From positions 558,001 through 622,000 of the forward strand of contig CP119753.1 in NCBI GenBank assembly GCA_029319145.1: a DNA stretch of 64,000 nucleotides, written 5' to 3'. The translations under genes and the position numbers were made by a program. Positions 16,629 to 25,072 of the stretch are shown piece after piece (positions within the stretch are counted from its first letter, which is position 1; each line of letters begins with the position of its first letter). The notes under the pieces are model-generated. The model was not told the origin of the DNA. It was given only the letters and a program-made list of their open reading frames with translations, and did no database searches. The DNA comes from Microbacter sp. GSS18. Its GTDB lineage: Bacteria; Actinomycetota; Actinomycetes; Actinomycetales; Microbacteriaceae.

Positions 16629-17927
16629 TCAGGCCCGACTCGCCCGCGCTGAGGCCGTGAAGGTCACCTCGCTCCACAGTCCGCCCTCGTCGACGGTGAC
16701 GTCCGGCCCCTCGGGGTCGTCGGCGCGGATGACGTGGGTGTCGAGCTCCTCCAGCTCGTCGAGCAGCTTGTGCTCGGGGATGGACGGCCACTGCGGAACC
16801 AGCCGGAAGGGCATCATCGCGACGTGCCCGCGGCCGAGGAGCTCCTCGGTGACGTACTCCTTGGGAGTGGCGTTGTGCGAGCCGTGGTGCCCGACTTTGT
16901 AGAAGGCCGGATCGGTCACGAGCGCCCGGGACTCGGGGTCGTCGAGCACATGCTTCCACGCGCCGTACTGCGAGTCGCCGACGAACACCAGTCGCGTGCC
17001 GTCGACATCGAGCACGAAGTAGACACTCGTGTTGTTCACGGCGCGCTCGAGAACCGAGGATGCCGCCAGCAGCTCATCGGCCTCGTCCGCGAGGGGGCTG
17101 AGATTCAGCGCCTTCTGCGCCTCTTGGAGCACTGACGGCACCTCGTCGTCCACCGCGCCGAACGGCACCGCGTAGGCCGGCTCGAAGGGCGGCTGGTCCT
17201 CGTCGTCCGCGAGCCGCTCCTCGGCCGTCAGTTGCAGCCACCGGACGGCCTTGGGCGGATTCATGCGCTTGAGGTCGTCGTGGTCGCGCGAGGGACCGAG
17301 AAGGTGGACGACGGTGCGGGGGATCGGCGTCGGCACCACGTTCTCCACCGGATCGACGGCCGGCACGTACCGCACGGTCGGGGTGTTCTTGAACGACAGC
17401 CCGTTCTGCCCCAGCAGACGATCGCGGGCGATGTCGTTGCCCGACGAGTTGGCCGCGAAGACCGCCGCCAGCGTGAGCGCGTCACGCGCGCGCGGGTCCT
17501 CGGCGGCGGCGAGCCGCTGCGACGCATCGCCGATGAGGGCGCTCAGCGCGTGGGCCGTCTGCACCTGCCCGGTTCGCAGCGCCCGGGCGTCGGCGTCGTC
17601 GGCGTCCTCGATGAACGGCACCCACACTTCGCCGACCTCGACTTCCTCCCACGCGGGATCGGCGAACCCGGCGATGTGGTCGGCGTGATGGTGCGTGGCG
17701 ACCACGACGTCCAGGCGCGGCGGCGACCCGGCGGGGGAGACCGCGATCAGGTCGTCGATGATCGCCCGCACCGACTCGGCGATCGGGCGGGCCTGACTCG
17801 AGCGAGAGACACCGCAGTCCACCAGCATCCGCCACACCTTCTTCGACCGCGAGACCGTCACGACGAACGCATCGCCGAAGCCCACGTTGTACATGCGCAC
17901 CGTCGCGGTCGTCCTGGTCTTGGTCAT
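16629..17927 (-). CDS. ComEC/Rec2-type metallo-beta-lactamase-fold protein
   Basis: The 432-residue soluble protein begins with VRMYNVGFGDAFVVTV, equivalent to the VGQGD start of ComEC-type MBL domains. It has the metal motif THHHADHIAGF (His79-x-His81-x-Asp83-His84), the strand TRLVFVGDSQYGAW and the late motif YKVGHHGSHNATP. Compared with a bare MBL domain it has an insertion of about 150 residues (about 110-290) that is rich in Asp, Ala and Arg. No membrane segments or signal peptide are seen, so it is not a DNA-uptake channel. Its ATG overlaps the TGA of the upstream gluzincin gene (ATGA), so the two are translated together. Relatives hydrolyse nucleic acids, cyclic nucleotides or small phosphoesters; the substrate here is unknown. 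Confidence 0.85.
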   Translation of the reverse strand: MTKTRTTATVRMYNVGFGDAFVVTVSRSKKVWRMLVDCGVSRSSQARPIAESVRAIIDDLIAVSPAGSPPRLDVVVATHHHADHIAGFADPAWEEVEVGEVWVPFIEDADDADARALRTGQVQTAHALSALIGDASQRLAAAEDPRARDALTLAAVFAANSSGNDIARDRLLGQNGLSFKNTPTVRYVPAVDPVENVVPTPIPRTVVHLLGPSRDHDDLKRMNPPKAVRWLQLTAEERLADDEDQPPFEPAYAVPFGAVDDEVPSVLQEAQKALNLSPLADEADELLAASSVLERAVNNTSVYFVLDVDGTRLVFVGDSQYGAWKHVLDDPESRALVTDPAFYKVGHHGSHNATPKEYVTEELLGRGHVAMMPFRLVPQWPSIPEHKLLDELEELDTHVIRADDPEGPDVTVDEGGLWSEVTFTASARASRA

Positions 17928-19978
17928 GACGCTTCCTCCTCGGTCGCGTCCTGCTGCTTCTCGTGCGGCGCGTCCTGAGCCTGCACCGCCTCGGCTGCGT
18001 GGAAGCGCGCGAAGTTCAGCCGGTTCACGGCGGGCTCTGTGAACCACGGCGTCAGCGGGTCGTCCTCGGCGACCTTCTCCTGCCAGTCCTCGAGGCGGCG
18101 GAGCCGCTCGACGCCCATCGCGTGGAAGTGCCGGACGACGTCCGAGCTCGTGTGACATCGATCGGCGATGTCGGCGATCAGCGCGATGAGCTCGTCCGCG
18201 CGCTTCTCGGCGTCGCGGGCGAGTGCGGCGGCCTCGTCGTGGGTCGGGTCCTCGGCGGCGAGCTGCGCGGCCTTCGCGGCCCTCGCAGCGGCCTCCGCCC
18301 GGCTCACGGCCGCGAACGGCAGGGGCTTGGGAACCAGATGCTCGACCGTTCCGCTCACACGGGCGATCACCGTCGTCGCGGCGTGGATCGGCACGCGCTC
18401 GGCCGTGCTCGCCTCGGCATCCTCGAGATCCTCGCGGCGCTGGACCAGCTGGACGACGGCGACCGGGCGGGACTGCCCGTCTGCGGCGTTGAGGTAGGCG
18501 ACGTGGAAGCCCTTGACCTGGATGGCGTCGTCGGGGTCCAGCCCCAGCGCCGCCGCGTGTGCGCTCGCCCACCCGTGCAGCTCCGAAGCGATGTGGGCGG
18601 TGCGGTCGGCGGACTCGTCTGCCTCGCGCGACCCGTCGTCGCCGGAGCCGCGCTCGCTGACGTCGAGCCGGCGGGTGGCGTCGATGATCAGCGCGCTGAG
18701 GTCGGCGCGGCCGGGCCCGGTCGCGAGATTGAGCGGGTGGGCGGGCCTGTCCCATGCGAGCGCTTCATCGGCGAGGGACGTGACGCCGGTGGGACGGATG
18801 CCGCGGCGGCGCAGCGCCTCGACGAGCGTCGAGCGCAGGCGGTTATCGTCGTCGGGGAACAGTGCGCGGTCGGCGGTCACGATCGCCTTGACCACATCGC
18901 CGAGGGTCACGTCGACGACGGGAAGGAACTCGAAGGCGCGCACCACCATCCCGAGGAACCGGTCGGCCAGGCGCACCGCCTGCTTGGACGCGAGATCGAC
19001 GAGGTCCGGCGGCAGGGCGCCCGGAGGCAGCACGCCGCTTCCGCCGGTCGCGAGACGCCGCAGGCCCGAGATGGCCTCCTTGTAGGTGTCGACGTACGCG
19101 TCGAACACGGCGGCGACGAAGCACGCACCGCGCGCGTGCGGCTCGGTCGCCTTCAGGAACGCGTCGGGAGTGCGCTTGCCCTTGACGGCGTTGCGCAGCG
19201 CTTCGCCGCGCCCCGTCGACTCGCCGAACTCCTTCGCCAAGTCCAGCAGCGCATCGGCCTGGCTGAGCTCGGCCCGCGAGGTCGCGATCGCGTCCGTGAC
19301 CACTTCGGGGAACAGGAAGTGGTGGAACAGCGCGACGAGGTCGGCGAACGCCTCGTGCCACGCGTACACGTCGGGGTTCGTGGCGTGCTGATAGAGCGGG
19401 CGCTGACGGTTCACGATGGCGTGAGTGACCTCGTGGGCGATGATGTCGACCGACAGGCAGGTGAACATCAGCTGACCCGGCAGATTGGCCCCCGGGTCGC
19501 TCGCCGAGGCGCGGTAGTAGCCGAACAGCACGGCGTTTCGTGAGGGATCGAAGTAGGCGTTGCGGCCCTCGAAGGCGTGCGGGACGAGCCGCAGCCTCTC
19601 GTCCCCGATCCACCGGAACCGCTGCCCGCCGAATCGCTCGAACCGCTCGATGACGCTCATGGCCACCGCGTACACGATCTGCTGGTGCGTGCGCGGGTCG
19701 CTCTCGGAAGGTCGCATGCCCTGCTGGGCGAGGATGAACGGGTCGTTGAGGTCGACGGGCCGGTACCACACGCGGCGGGCCGGGTCGTAGTCGACGACGT
19801 CGACCAGGCCGCCGGCGGGCCCGGGCTGCAGGTCCGTCTCAAACGGGACGTCGACGCGCAGGTAGCGGCTCGTCAGCCGCGTCGACATCGGGTCGAAGGC
19901 GAACGCCCGAAGCACGCGCCGGCTGGGCGTCGGGACCGCGGGGGCGACGGGTGGTGCGTCGTCGACATCGGTGACCAT
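17924..19978 (-). CDS. Gluzincin (thermolysin-like) metallopeptidase-domain protein
   Basis: The 684-residue protein has the zinc-peptidase motif SVDIIAHEVTHAIVNRQR (His182, Glu183, His186). It is followed 23 residues later by YAWHEAFADLVALF, matching the thermolysin ExxxD helix with Glu209 as third ligand and Asp213. The N-terminal 180 residues contain FDPSRNAVLFGYY. The region after 350 has no recognisable family and includes an Ala/Glu-rich helical stretch (AEAAARAAKAAQLAAEDPTH). It lacks a signal peptide, unlike secreted M4 enzymes, so it should act in the cytosol. GAGGAGGAGG precedes the ATG. It is coupled to the MBL-fold gene by a 4-nt overlap. Function unknown; a two-gene module is likely. 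Confidence 0.82.
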   Translation of the reverse strand: MVTDVDDAPPVAPAVPTPSRRVLRAFAFDPMSTRLTSRYLRVDVPFETDLQPGPAGGLVDVVDYDPARRVWYRPVDLNDPFILAQQGMRPSESDPRTHQQIVYAVAMSVIERFERFGGQRFRWIGDERLRLVPHAFEGRNAYFDPSRNAVLFGYYRASASDPGANLPGQLMFTCLSVDIIAHEVTHAIVNRQRPLYQHATNPDVYAWHEAFADLVALFHHFLFPEVVTDAIATSRAELSQADALLDLAKEFGESTGRGEALRNAVKGKRTPDAFLKATEPHARGACFVAAVFDAYVDTYKEAISGLRRLATGGSGVLPPGALPPDLVDLASKQAVRLADRFLGMVVRAFEFLPVVDVTLGDVVKAIVTADRALFPDDDNRLRSTLVEALRRRGIRPTGVTSLADEALAWDRPAHPLNLATGPGRADLSALIIDATRRLDVSERGSGDDGSREADESADRTAHIASELHGWASAHAAALGLDPDDAIQVKGFHVAYLNAADGQSRPVAVVQLVQRREDLEDAEASTAERVPIHAATTVIARVSGTVEHLVPKPLPFAAVSRAEAAARAAKAAQLAAEDPTHDEAAALARDAEKRADELIALIADIADRCHTSSDVVRHFHAMGVERLRRLEDWQEKVAEDDPLTPWFTEPAVNRLNFARFHAAEAVQAQDAPHEKQQDATEEEAS

Positions 19979-20049
19979 GGTGACCTCCTCCTCGAGGGGC
20001 GAGAGCGGCCCGTGGCGTCCTCTGATACCAGGGGTACCAGACAAGCCCC

Positions 20050-20694
20050 CTACAGATCGCCCCAATCGTTGGCGGGGCTGATCATCCGCGCGACGGCGTC
20101 GCCCTCGATGACCAGAAGAATGAAGTCGACGCCGGTCGTGCCGGGTCTCATCAGCGACTCGGTGCCCGGGGCCTCGCGCACCTGCACGATCAGCGAATCC
20201 GGCAGGGCGCTGTCCTCGGTCGCGCCGAGGGCGATCGCGTCGGCGGTCGTCATGCCGACCTCCACCCCCTCGGTCGTGCGCAGCTCGAGCGGGCCCGCGG
20301 TCGCCGAGGCGATCCACACGGTCGCGGGTCCGTCGTCGATCACCGACACCGAGACGTCGCCCCAGTCGTAGAAGGTGATCGGGTAGCCCTGCGCATTCGG
20401 GACGCCGGCCGGCGTCGATCCGAGTGCGTCGCCGAGGAACGAGAGCATCCCCGCGCCGTCGTCGAACGTCGCCTGCCCCACCACGTCGCCGGCGCTGTCG
20501 ACGAGGTCGACGCCGTCGACCGACACCTCGAGCGCGGCGGGCTCGGGCTCCGGGGTCGGAGCGGGGGATGCCGTGGCGGGCGGTGAGGCGGATGCCGTCG
20601 GCGCGGGAGGCTGGACGCAGGCGGAGAGCATCGCCGAGAGGAGCACGAGGACGACGGTCGAGGGAACGAGACGGATCGAACGGGCGACACTCAC
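20050..20694 (-). CDS. Putative lipoprotein of unknown function
   Basis: The 214-residue exported protein has the signal PSTVVLVLLSAMLSAC with lipobox LSAC. An Ala/Pro/Ser/Thr-rich linker (QPPAPTASASPPATASPAPT) is followed by a domain of about 155 residues with many beta strands (ITFYDWGDVSVSVIDDGPAT, GVDFILLVIEGDAVARM). The start is a GTG at 20694. No known family was recognised. It is divergent from the copper/heme cluster and 71 nt upstream of the gluzincin gene on the same strand. Confidence 0.7.
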   Translation of the reverse strand: MSVARSIRLVPSTVVLVLLSAMLSACVQPPAPTASASPPATASPAPTPEPEPAALEVSVDGVDLVDSAGDVVGQATFDDGAGMLSFLGDALGSTPAGVPNAQGYPITFYDWGDVSVSVIDDGPATVWIASATAGPLELRTTEGVEVGMTTADAIALGATEDSALPDSLIVQVREAPGTESLMRPGTTGVDFILLVIEGDAVARMISPANDWGDL

Positions 20695-20901
20695 GGAGTC
20701 ATCCGGTGGTCGATCGGGTGGTGGCGGCCGCGAGCGCGGAGATCGCAGCGAGCGTCACCGACGGGACGGGGCGAGACATGGTGGCTCCTGACGTGACTTT
20801 CGGCATGCGCCGCGCCCCCAGAGCTCGCGGCGACCGCGGGATCACGGCCGATTATTCTCCCCGGGCCGATGCCGGTCAACGGGCCGTGCGAGGATGGGGA
20901 C

Positions 20902-21510
20902 ATGCGTCGAAACCGAGCCCTCCGCGTCCTGCGCGGCTCGGTGGCGGCATCCGTGGCGACGTTCCTCGCGCTCATGTCCCATGTCGCCGGCGGGGGAGCC
21001 GCCCCCGGCTGGCTCGGCGTCGCCGTGCCCTGGGTGCTCTCGGTGGCGATCTGCACGCTGCTCGCGGGGCGCGCGCTCTCGCTCGTCCGGCTGGCTGTGG
21101 GCGTCATCGCCAGCCAGCTGCTCTTCCACGGCCTGTTCGTGCTCGGAGCGGTCGCGCCCGGTGCGACAGCGACCCCCGGCCACCACCACGGCGAAGCGCT
21201 CGTGCTGTCGGCCGAGGCGATCGGCGTCCCCCTGGCCGCCGATCCGCTGATGTGGATCGCGCACGGTATCGCGGCGATCATCACCATCGCCGCCCTGTAC
21301 CGCGGCGAGCATGCCCTCGCGACGCTGCTGAGCCTCGCCGCTCGGCTGGGGTCGTGGTTCGGGCGCGCCGTGGCACGCGCGCTGGCACCCCTCACCCCCA
21401 TCGGGCGGGGTGCGCGTCTGCATGTCGATGTCCGCCACCCGGCGGCTCCGCTCGGACTGCGCGGCGGCACCGTCTGCCGCCGCGGTCCACCGCTCCTCCC
21501 TGTGATCTGA
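20902..21510 (+). CDS. Polytopic membrane protein with a His-rich loop
   Basis: The 202-residue protein has four to five hydrophobic segments (SVAASVATFLALMSHVAGGG, GVAVPWVLSVAICTLLAG, LAVGVIASQLLFHGLFVLGA, MWIAHGIAAIITIAALY). A loop after the third segment contains PGHHHGEALVL, a likely metal-binding patch. The C-terminal 50 residues are Arg-rich and cytoplasmic. The ATG at 20902 has GAGGAT 6 nt upstream, the leaderless spacing. It precedes copC, and the spacing and His patch suggest a copper-related role. No named family was recognised. Confidence 0.7.
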   Translation: MRRNRALRVLRGSVAASVATFLALMSHVAGGGAAPGWLGVAVPWVLSVAICTLLAGRALSLVRLAVGVIASQLLFHGLFVLGAVAPGATATPGHHHGEALVLSAEAIGVPLAADPLMWIAHGIAAIITIAALYRGEHALATLLSLAARLGSWFGRAVARALAPLTPIGRGARLHVDVRHPAAPLGLRGGTVCRRGPPLLPVI

Positions 21511-21601
21511 GTCCTGCCGCACCGGCCCCGTCCCCGGGGTCGGTCCGTCGCGCCGCCCTCCGGCGGCCGATCCGCACACTCGCCCACGGGGAAGGTCCCA
21601 C

Positions 21602-22243
21602 ATGTCCGCCGTCCGTCTTCTGTCGCGCCTGGCCGCCGGCGCCGCGCTCGCCGCGGCGTTCGCGCTGGGCACCGCCGCTCCGGCATCCGCCCACGATGAT
21701 CTCGTCCGCAGCGACCCGGCCGAGGATGCCGCGCTCGCCGCGGCGCCCGCCGAGGTCACTCTGGAGTTCTCCGACGAGGTGCTCACGATCGGTGCGGTGA
21801 TCGTCGTCGCCGATGCGTCGGGCGCCGATTGGGTCGATGGCGAACTCGAGGTCCGCGAGGGCACCGTCGTGGCGCACCTGGCGGACGGGATGCCGGATGC
21901 CGGCTACGAGGTGCGCTGGCGCGTCGTGTCGGCCGACGGGCATCCCATCAGCGGCCTCATCCCGTTCACCGTGGGGGACGCCGATCCGCTCGTTCGCGAT
22001 GCGTCCGCGGATGCGGCGGGCGGCTCCGGAGCCGGGGACGGCTCGGCCGCCGGCGCCACGCCGACTCAGATCACACAGGAGGGCGGCATCCCGCGTGTCG
22101 TCCTGATCGGCGGAGCCGGGGCGGCCGTGGCCGCCGCCGGATTCGCCGCCTTCACCCTCATCCGCCGCCGCGCGAGAGTCGCCGGCGGCTCCGACCCCTC
22201 GGCCGACGCGGCCGGGTCGGAAGACCGAAAGGAACTCCTGTGA
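21602..22243 (+). CDS. CopC-domain copper resistance protein
   Basis: The 213-residue exported protein has a signal ending APASAHDDL, so that mature His1 could be a Cu ligand as in CopC. The domain includes RSDPAEDAALAAAPAEVTLE, FSDEVL and YEVRWRVVSADGHPISGLIPF (His in DGHP is the second ligand). A Gly/Ala/Ser linker and a C-terminal transmembrane helix (VVLIGGAGAAVAAAGFAAFT) anchor it outside the cell. Actinobacterial YcnJ/CopC-type proteins bind Cu(II) at the membrane surface. The stop overlaps the next start, forming a three-gene unit with PCu(A)C and DyP. Confidence 0.9.
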   Translation: MSAVRLLSRLAAGAALAAAFALGTAAPASAHDDLVRSDPAEDAALAAAPAEVTLEFSDEVLTIGAVIVVADASGADWVDGELEVREGTVVAHLADGMPDAGYEVRWRVVSADGHPISGLIPFTVGDADPLVRDASADAAGGSGAGDGSAAGATPTQITQEGGIPRVVLIGGAGAAVAAAGFAAFTLIRRRARVAGGSDPSADAAGSEDRKELL

Positions 22244-22770
22244 TCGCACGCACCACCCGCCTCGGCGCTCTCGCCCTCGCCGCCGCTCTCGCCCTGACCG
22301 GCTGCGCGAGCGGCTCGGCCGCCGACGCCGACACCGCCCCTGCCCTGGCCGAGGCCGACACCGTCACCGTCTCGGACGCGTGGGTGAAGGCCGCCGACGA
22401 GGGCATGACGGGCGCCTTCGCCGCGCTGACGAACGACGGCGCCGCCGACGTCACCGTCGTCGCGGCATCGACCGACGCGGCCGCGATGGTCGAGCTGCAC
22501 GAGACGGCCATGGGCGACGACGGCGAGATGGCGATGAGCGAAGTCGACGGCGGCTTCCTCATCGCGGCGGGCGGCACCCGGGCGCTCGAGCCCGGTGCCG
22601 ACCACATCATGCTGATGAGCCTCACCGGTCCGCTCGTGGCCGGCGACGAGGTCACCGTCACGCTGACGTTCGCCGACGAGTCCACGCTGGAGTTCACCGC
22701 CCCGGTGAAGGACTACACCGGCGCGAACGAGAACTACGTCGGCGGCGACGACACGGAGATGGACGAGTGA
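22240..22770 (+). CDS. PCu(A)C copper chaperone lipoprotein
   Basis: This 176-residue lipoprotein (LALAAALALTGC, lipobox LTGC) carries a PCu(A)C domain with the Cu(I) ligands in VELHETAMGDDGEMAMSEV and GADHIMLMSL (H-x-M). It ends TLTFADESTLEFTAPV. These periplasmic or extracellular chaperones supply Cu to cytochrome oxidase CuA sites or buffer copper. The GTG start overlaps the copC stop and its stop overlaps the DyP start, both as GTGA. The downstream repeats in the SGNH hydrolase at 13688 look like divergent copies of this fold. Confidence 0.92.
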   Translation: MIARTTRLGALALAAALALTGCASGSAADADTAPALAEADTVTVSDAWVKAADEGMTGAFAALTNDGAADVTVVAASTDAAAMVELHETAMGDDGEMAMSEVDGGFLIAAGGTRALEPGADHIMLMSLTGPLVAGDEVTVTLTFADESTLEFTAPVKDYTGANENYVGGDDTEMDE

Positions 22771-23999
22771 AGCGCTCCGACCGGGCACCGCGCCCCGGTC
22801 GGGCGGCGTCGACCCGGCGGCAGTTCCTCCTCGGAGGGGCTGTCGTCGGGGCCGGTGCCGCGGCGGCGATCGGGATCGACTACGCGCTGTCGGCAACGGA
22901 TGCCGAGGCGACGGCCTCGGCGGCCGCGCCGCTGAACGGCACCGTCACGGTCCCGTTCCACGGGGTCCACCAGGCCGGGATCGACACCGACGCGCAGGCG
23001 CACGGCCTGTTCGTCGCGTTCGATCTGAACGACGACGTCGACCGCGACGGTCTCAGACGCCTCATGCGGATCCTCACCGACGATGCCCGTCGTCTCACGC
23101 AGGGCGAGCCGGCGCTGGCCGACTCCGAGCCGGAGCTCGCCGTCGCGCCGGCGCGGCTCACCGTCACCTTCGGATTCGGGCCCGGCTTCGTCGAGCGGGC
23201 CGGCGGCGAGGGCCCCGCGTGGCTGCGGCCGCTCCCCGCCTTCTCGATCGACCGGCTGGCGGGGACCCACGACGGCGGCGATCTGCTGCTGCAGATCGCC
23301 GCGGACGACGCCCTCACCGTCGCTCACGCCTCGCGCATGCTTCTGAAGGACGCCCGCAGCTTCGCCGCGGTTCGCTGGACCCAGATCGGCTTCCGTCGCG
23401 CGCACGGGTCGGTGGCCCCCGGCACGACGATGCGGAACCTCTTCGGCCAGGTCGACGGGACCGCGAACCCGGCACCCGGCACCGCGGACTTCGACCGCGT
23501 CGTGTGGAGCTCCGACGGCTGGCTCGCCGGAGGCACGGGCATGGTCGTCCGACGCATCGCCATGGACCTCGAAGGCTGGGACGAGCTGGACCGGCCGGGT
23601 CGCGAGCAGTCGGTCGGCCGCACGCTCGCCACGGGCGCGCCGCTGACCGGCACCGACGAGCACGACGAGCCCGACTTCGCCGCGACCGACGCGATCGGGT
23701 TCCCGGTGATCCCCGAGTTCTCGCACATGCGGCGGTCGCGCAGCGAGGACGGGTCCGAACGGATCTTCCGGCGGGGCTACAACTACGACGAGTCGCCGCC
23801 GACGGGGGAGATCTCCGACGCGGGCCTGGTGTTCGTGTCGTTCCAGGCCGATGTCGACCGCCAGTTCGTGCCCATCCAGAGGCGTCTGGACGAGCTCGAC
23901 CTGCTGAACCGGTGGACGACGCCCATCGGCTCGGCGGTCTTCGCCATCCCGCCCGGATGCCGGGCGGACGGCTATGTCGGCGAGACGCTGCTGGCCTGA
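22767..23999 (+). CDS. Tat-exported DyP-type heme peroxidase
   Basis: The 410-residue enzyme has a twin-arginine signal STRRQFLLGGAVVGAGAAAA and a two-lobed ferredoxin-like fold. Heme-pocket motifs visible are FGQVDGTANP (the catalytic-Asp GxxDG motif), VVRRIAMDLEGWD, and EFSHMRRSRSEDG, which may hold the proximal His. The C-terminal RGYNYDESPPTGEISDAGLV and VFVSFQADVDRQFVPIQRRL are typical of the EfeB/DyP group. It should be folded in the cytosol with heme and exported. Substrates could be heme, dyes or phenolics. Position after CopC and PCu(A)C suggests a joint redox/metal function at the cell surface. Confidence 0.92.
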   Translation: MKRSDRAPRPGRAASTRRQFLLGGAVVGAGAAAAIGIDYALSATDAEATASAAAPLNGTVTVPFHGVHQAGIDTDAQAHGLFVAFDLNDDVDRDGLRRLMRILTDDARRLTQGEPALADSEPELAVAPARLTVTFGFGPGFVERAGGEGPAWLRPLPAFSIDRLAGTHDGGDLLLQIAADDALTVAHASRMLLKDARSFAAVRWTQIGFRRAHGSVAPGTTMRNLFGQVDGTANPAPGTADFDRVVWSSDGWLAGGTGMVVRRIAMDLEGWDELDRPGREQSVGRTLATGAPLTGTDEHDEPDFAATDAIGFPVIPEFSHMRRSRSEDGSERIFRRGYNYDESPPTGEISDAGLVFVSFQADVDRQFVPIQRRLDELDLLNRWTTPIGSAVFAIPPGCRADGYVGETLLA

Positions 24000-24043
24000 T
24001 CTCCGGGGTGTCCGCGCATCCGCCCGGATGGCACCATGAGGTC

Positions 24044-24880
24044 ATGCCGGAGTCTCCCGAGGTGGACGCGCTCGTCGGTTTCCTCGATGCCGCCCTCCGC
24101 GGGCGCCGCATCACCGGGATCGACGTGATGGAGTTCCGTGCCTGGAAGAGCCGCGACCGGCCGTCGACGTCGCTCGTGGGGGCTGTCGTGACGGGGGTCC
24201 GTCGCTTCGGCAAGCACGTCGCGCTGCTGACCGCGCGCGGCGATCTCGTGGTGAGTCTCGGACGCGCCGGATGGATGCGCGTGCGCCCGGCCGGGGACGA
24301 GGACGCTGCGGGCGAGGACGACTCTCCGGCCATCGTGCGGTTCGGCCTCGATGACGGCACGACGCTCGAGGCGACGGATGCGGGGGAGTGGCTGTCGATC
24401 GCCGTGTCCGCCGCCGACGATGCGGCCCAGGTCGACGCCGTCGCGCGGCTCGGCCCCGATCCGCTCGGTCCGGCGTACACGCGCGCGGACTTCGACCGCG
24501 CGCTGGGCGCGCGGCGCAAGCAGCTGAAGGCGCTGCTGCAGGAGCAGCAGAGCATCGCCGGAATCGGCAACGCGTACTCGGACGAGATCCTCCACACAGC
24601 GCGGCTGTCTCCGATCGCGCACGCCGCCGATCTCGACGCCGCCGAGCGGGACCGGCTCCACGATGCGGTCCGCTCGGTGCTCGCGGGTGCTGCCGCGGCG
24701 CGGCGCGGCATCCCGATCGCACAGCAGAAGGCGGCCAAGGTCGCAGCCATGCGCGTGCACGGGCGCACGGGGGAGCCCTGCCCGGTGTGCGGCACCGCGA
24801 TCGCCGACATCCCGGGGTCGAAGGCCTCCGCCCAGTACTGCCCGGGGTGTCAGACCGGTGGTGTCCCGCTCAGTGGGTGA
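24044..24880 (+). CDS. Fpg/Nei family DNA glycosylase
   Basis: The 278-residue bifunctional base-excision enzyme has N-terminal MPESPEV (Pro2 and Glu3 are the catalytic pair after Met removal) and beta-core RRFGKHVALLTARGDLVVSL. The H2TH region is LKALLQEQQSIAGIGNAYSD then EILHTARLSP. A C-terminal zinc finger has CPVCGTAI and YCPGCQ. It removes oxidised bases and nicks the abasic site. Whether it is MutM or Nei type cannot be settled by eye; the actinobacterial Fpg/Nei family proteins of this size include both. Confidence 0.92.
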   Translation: MPESPEVDALVGFLDAALRGRRITGIDVMEFRAWKSRDRPSTSLVGAVVTGVRRFGKHVALLTARGDLVVSLGRAGWMRVRPAGDEDAAGEDDSPAIVRFGLDDGTTLEATDAGEWLSIAVSAADDAAQVDAVARLGPDPLGPAYTRADFDRALGARRKQLKALLQEQQSIAGIGNAYSDEILHTARLSPIAHAADLDAAERDRLHDAVRSVLAGAAAARRGIPIAQQKAAKVAAMRVHGRTGEPCPVCGTAIADIPGSKASAQYCPGCQTGGVPLSG

Positions 24881-24934
24881 GATCCGGCGCCGCCGGCGCG
24901 CCCGCCCGCCGCGGGATGTGGTTGCATGGAGCGC

Positions 24935-25045
24935 ATGTCGACGTCATCGCTTCCCACGCCTTCGCTCCAGCCCGTCCCCGACGAGAAGAACCTGCTCGCC
25001 TCCGACGAGGGCGCCTCGTGCTGCGGCGGCGGCTGCTGCGGCTGA
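24935..25045 (+). CDS. 36-residue peptide with a CC-GGG-CC tail
   Basis: ATG at 24935 to TGA at 25043 encodes 36 residues. A polar N-terminal part containing LQPVPDEKNLLASDEG is followed by the tail ASCCGGGCCG with cysteines at 29, 30, 34 and 35. There is no signal peptide or membrane helix. A TTGCAT element lies 7 nt before the ATG, consistent with leaderless expression. The paired cysteines suggest metal or thiol chemistry. It follows the Nei gene and converges on an exporter gene. Confidence 0.6.
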   Translation: MSTSSLPTPSLQPVPDEKNLLASDEGASCCGGGCCG

Positions 25046-25072
25046 GCATCGCGTCAGCGCGCCCCGCCCGGA

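Noticed and set aside
20695-20901. Intergenic region between the lipoprotein and the His-loop membrane protein checked for a further ECF-type promoter or a small gene
   Set aside because: No TGAACC-N16-CGT form and no ORF with a ribosome site was found; only a GAGGAT box near the downstream start.
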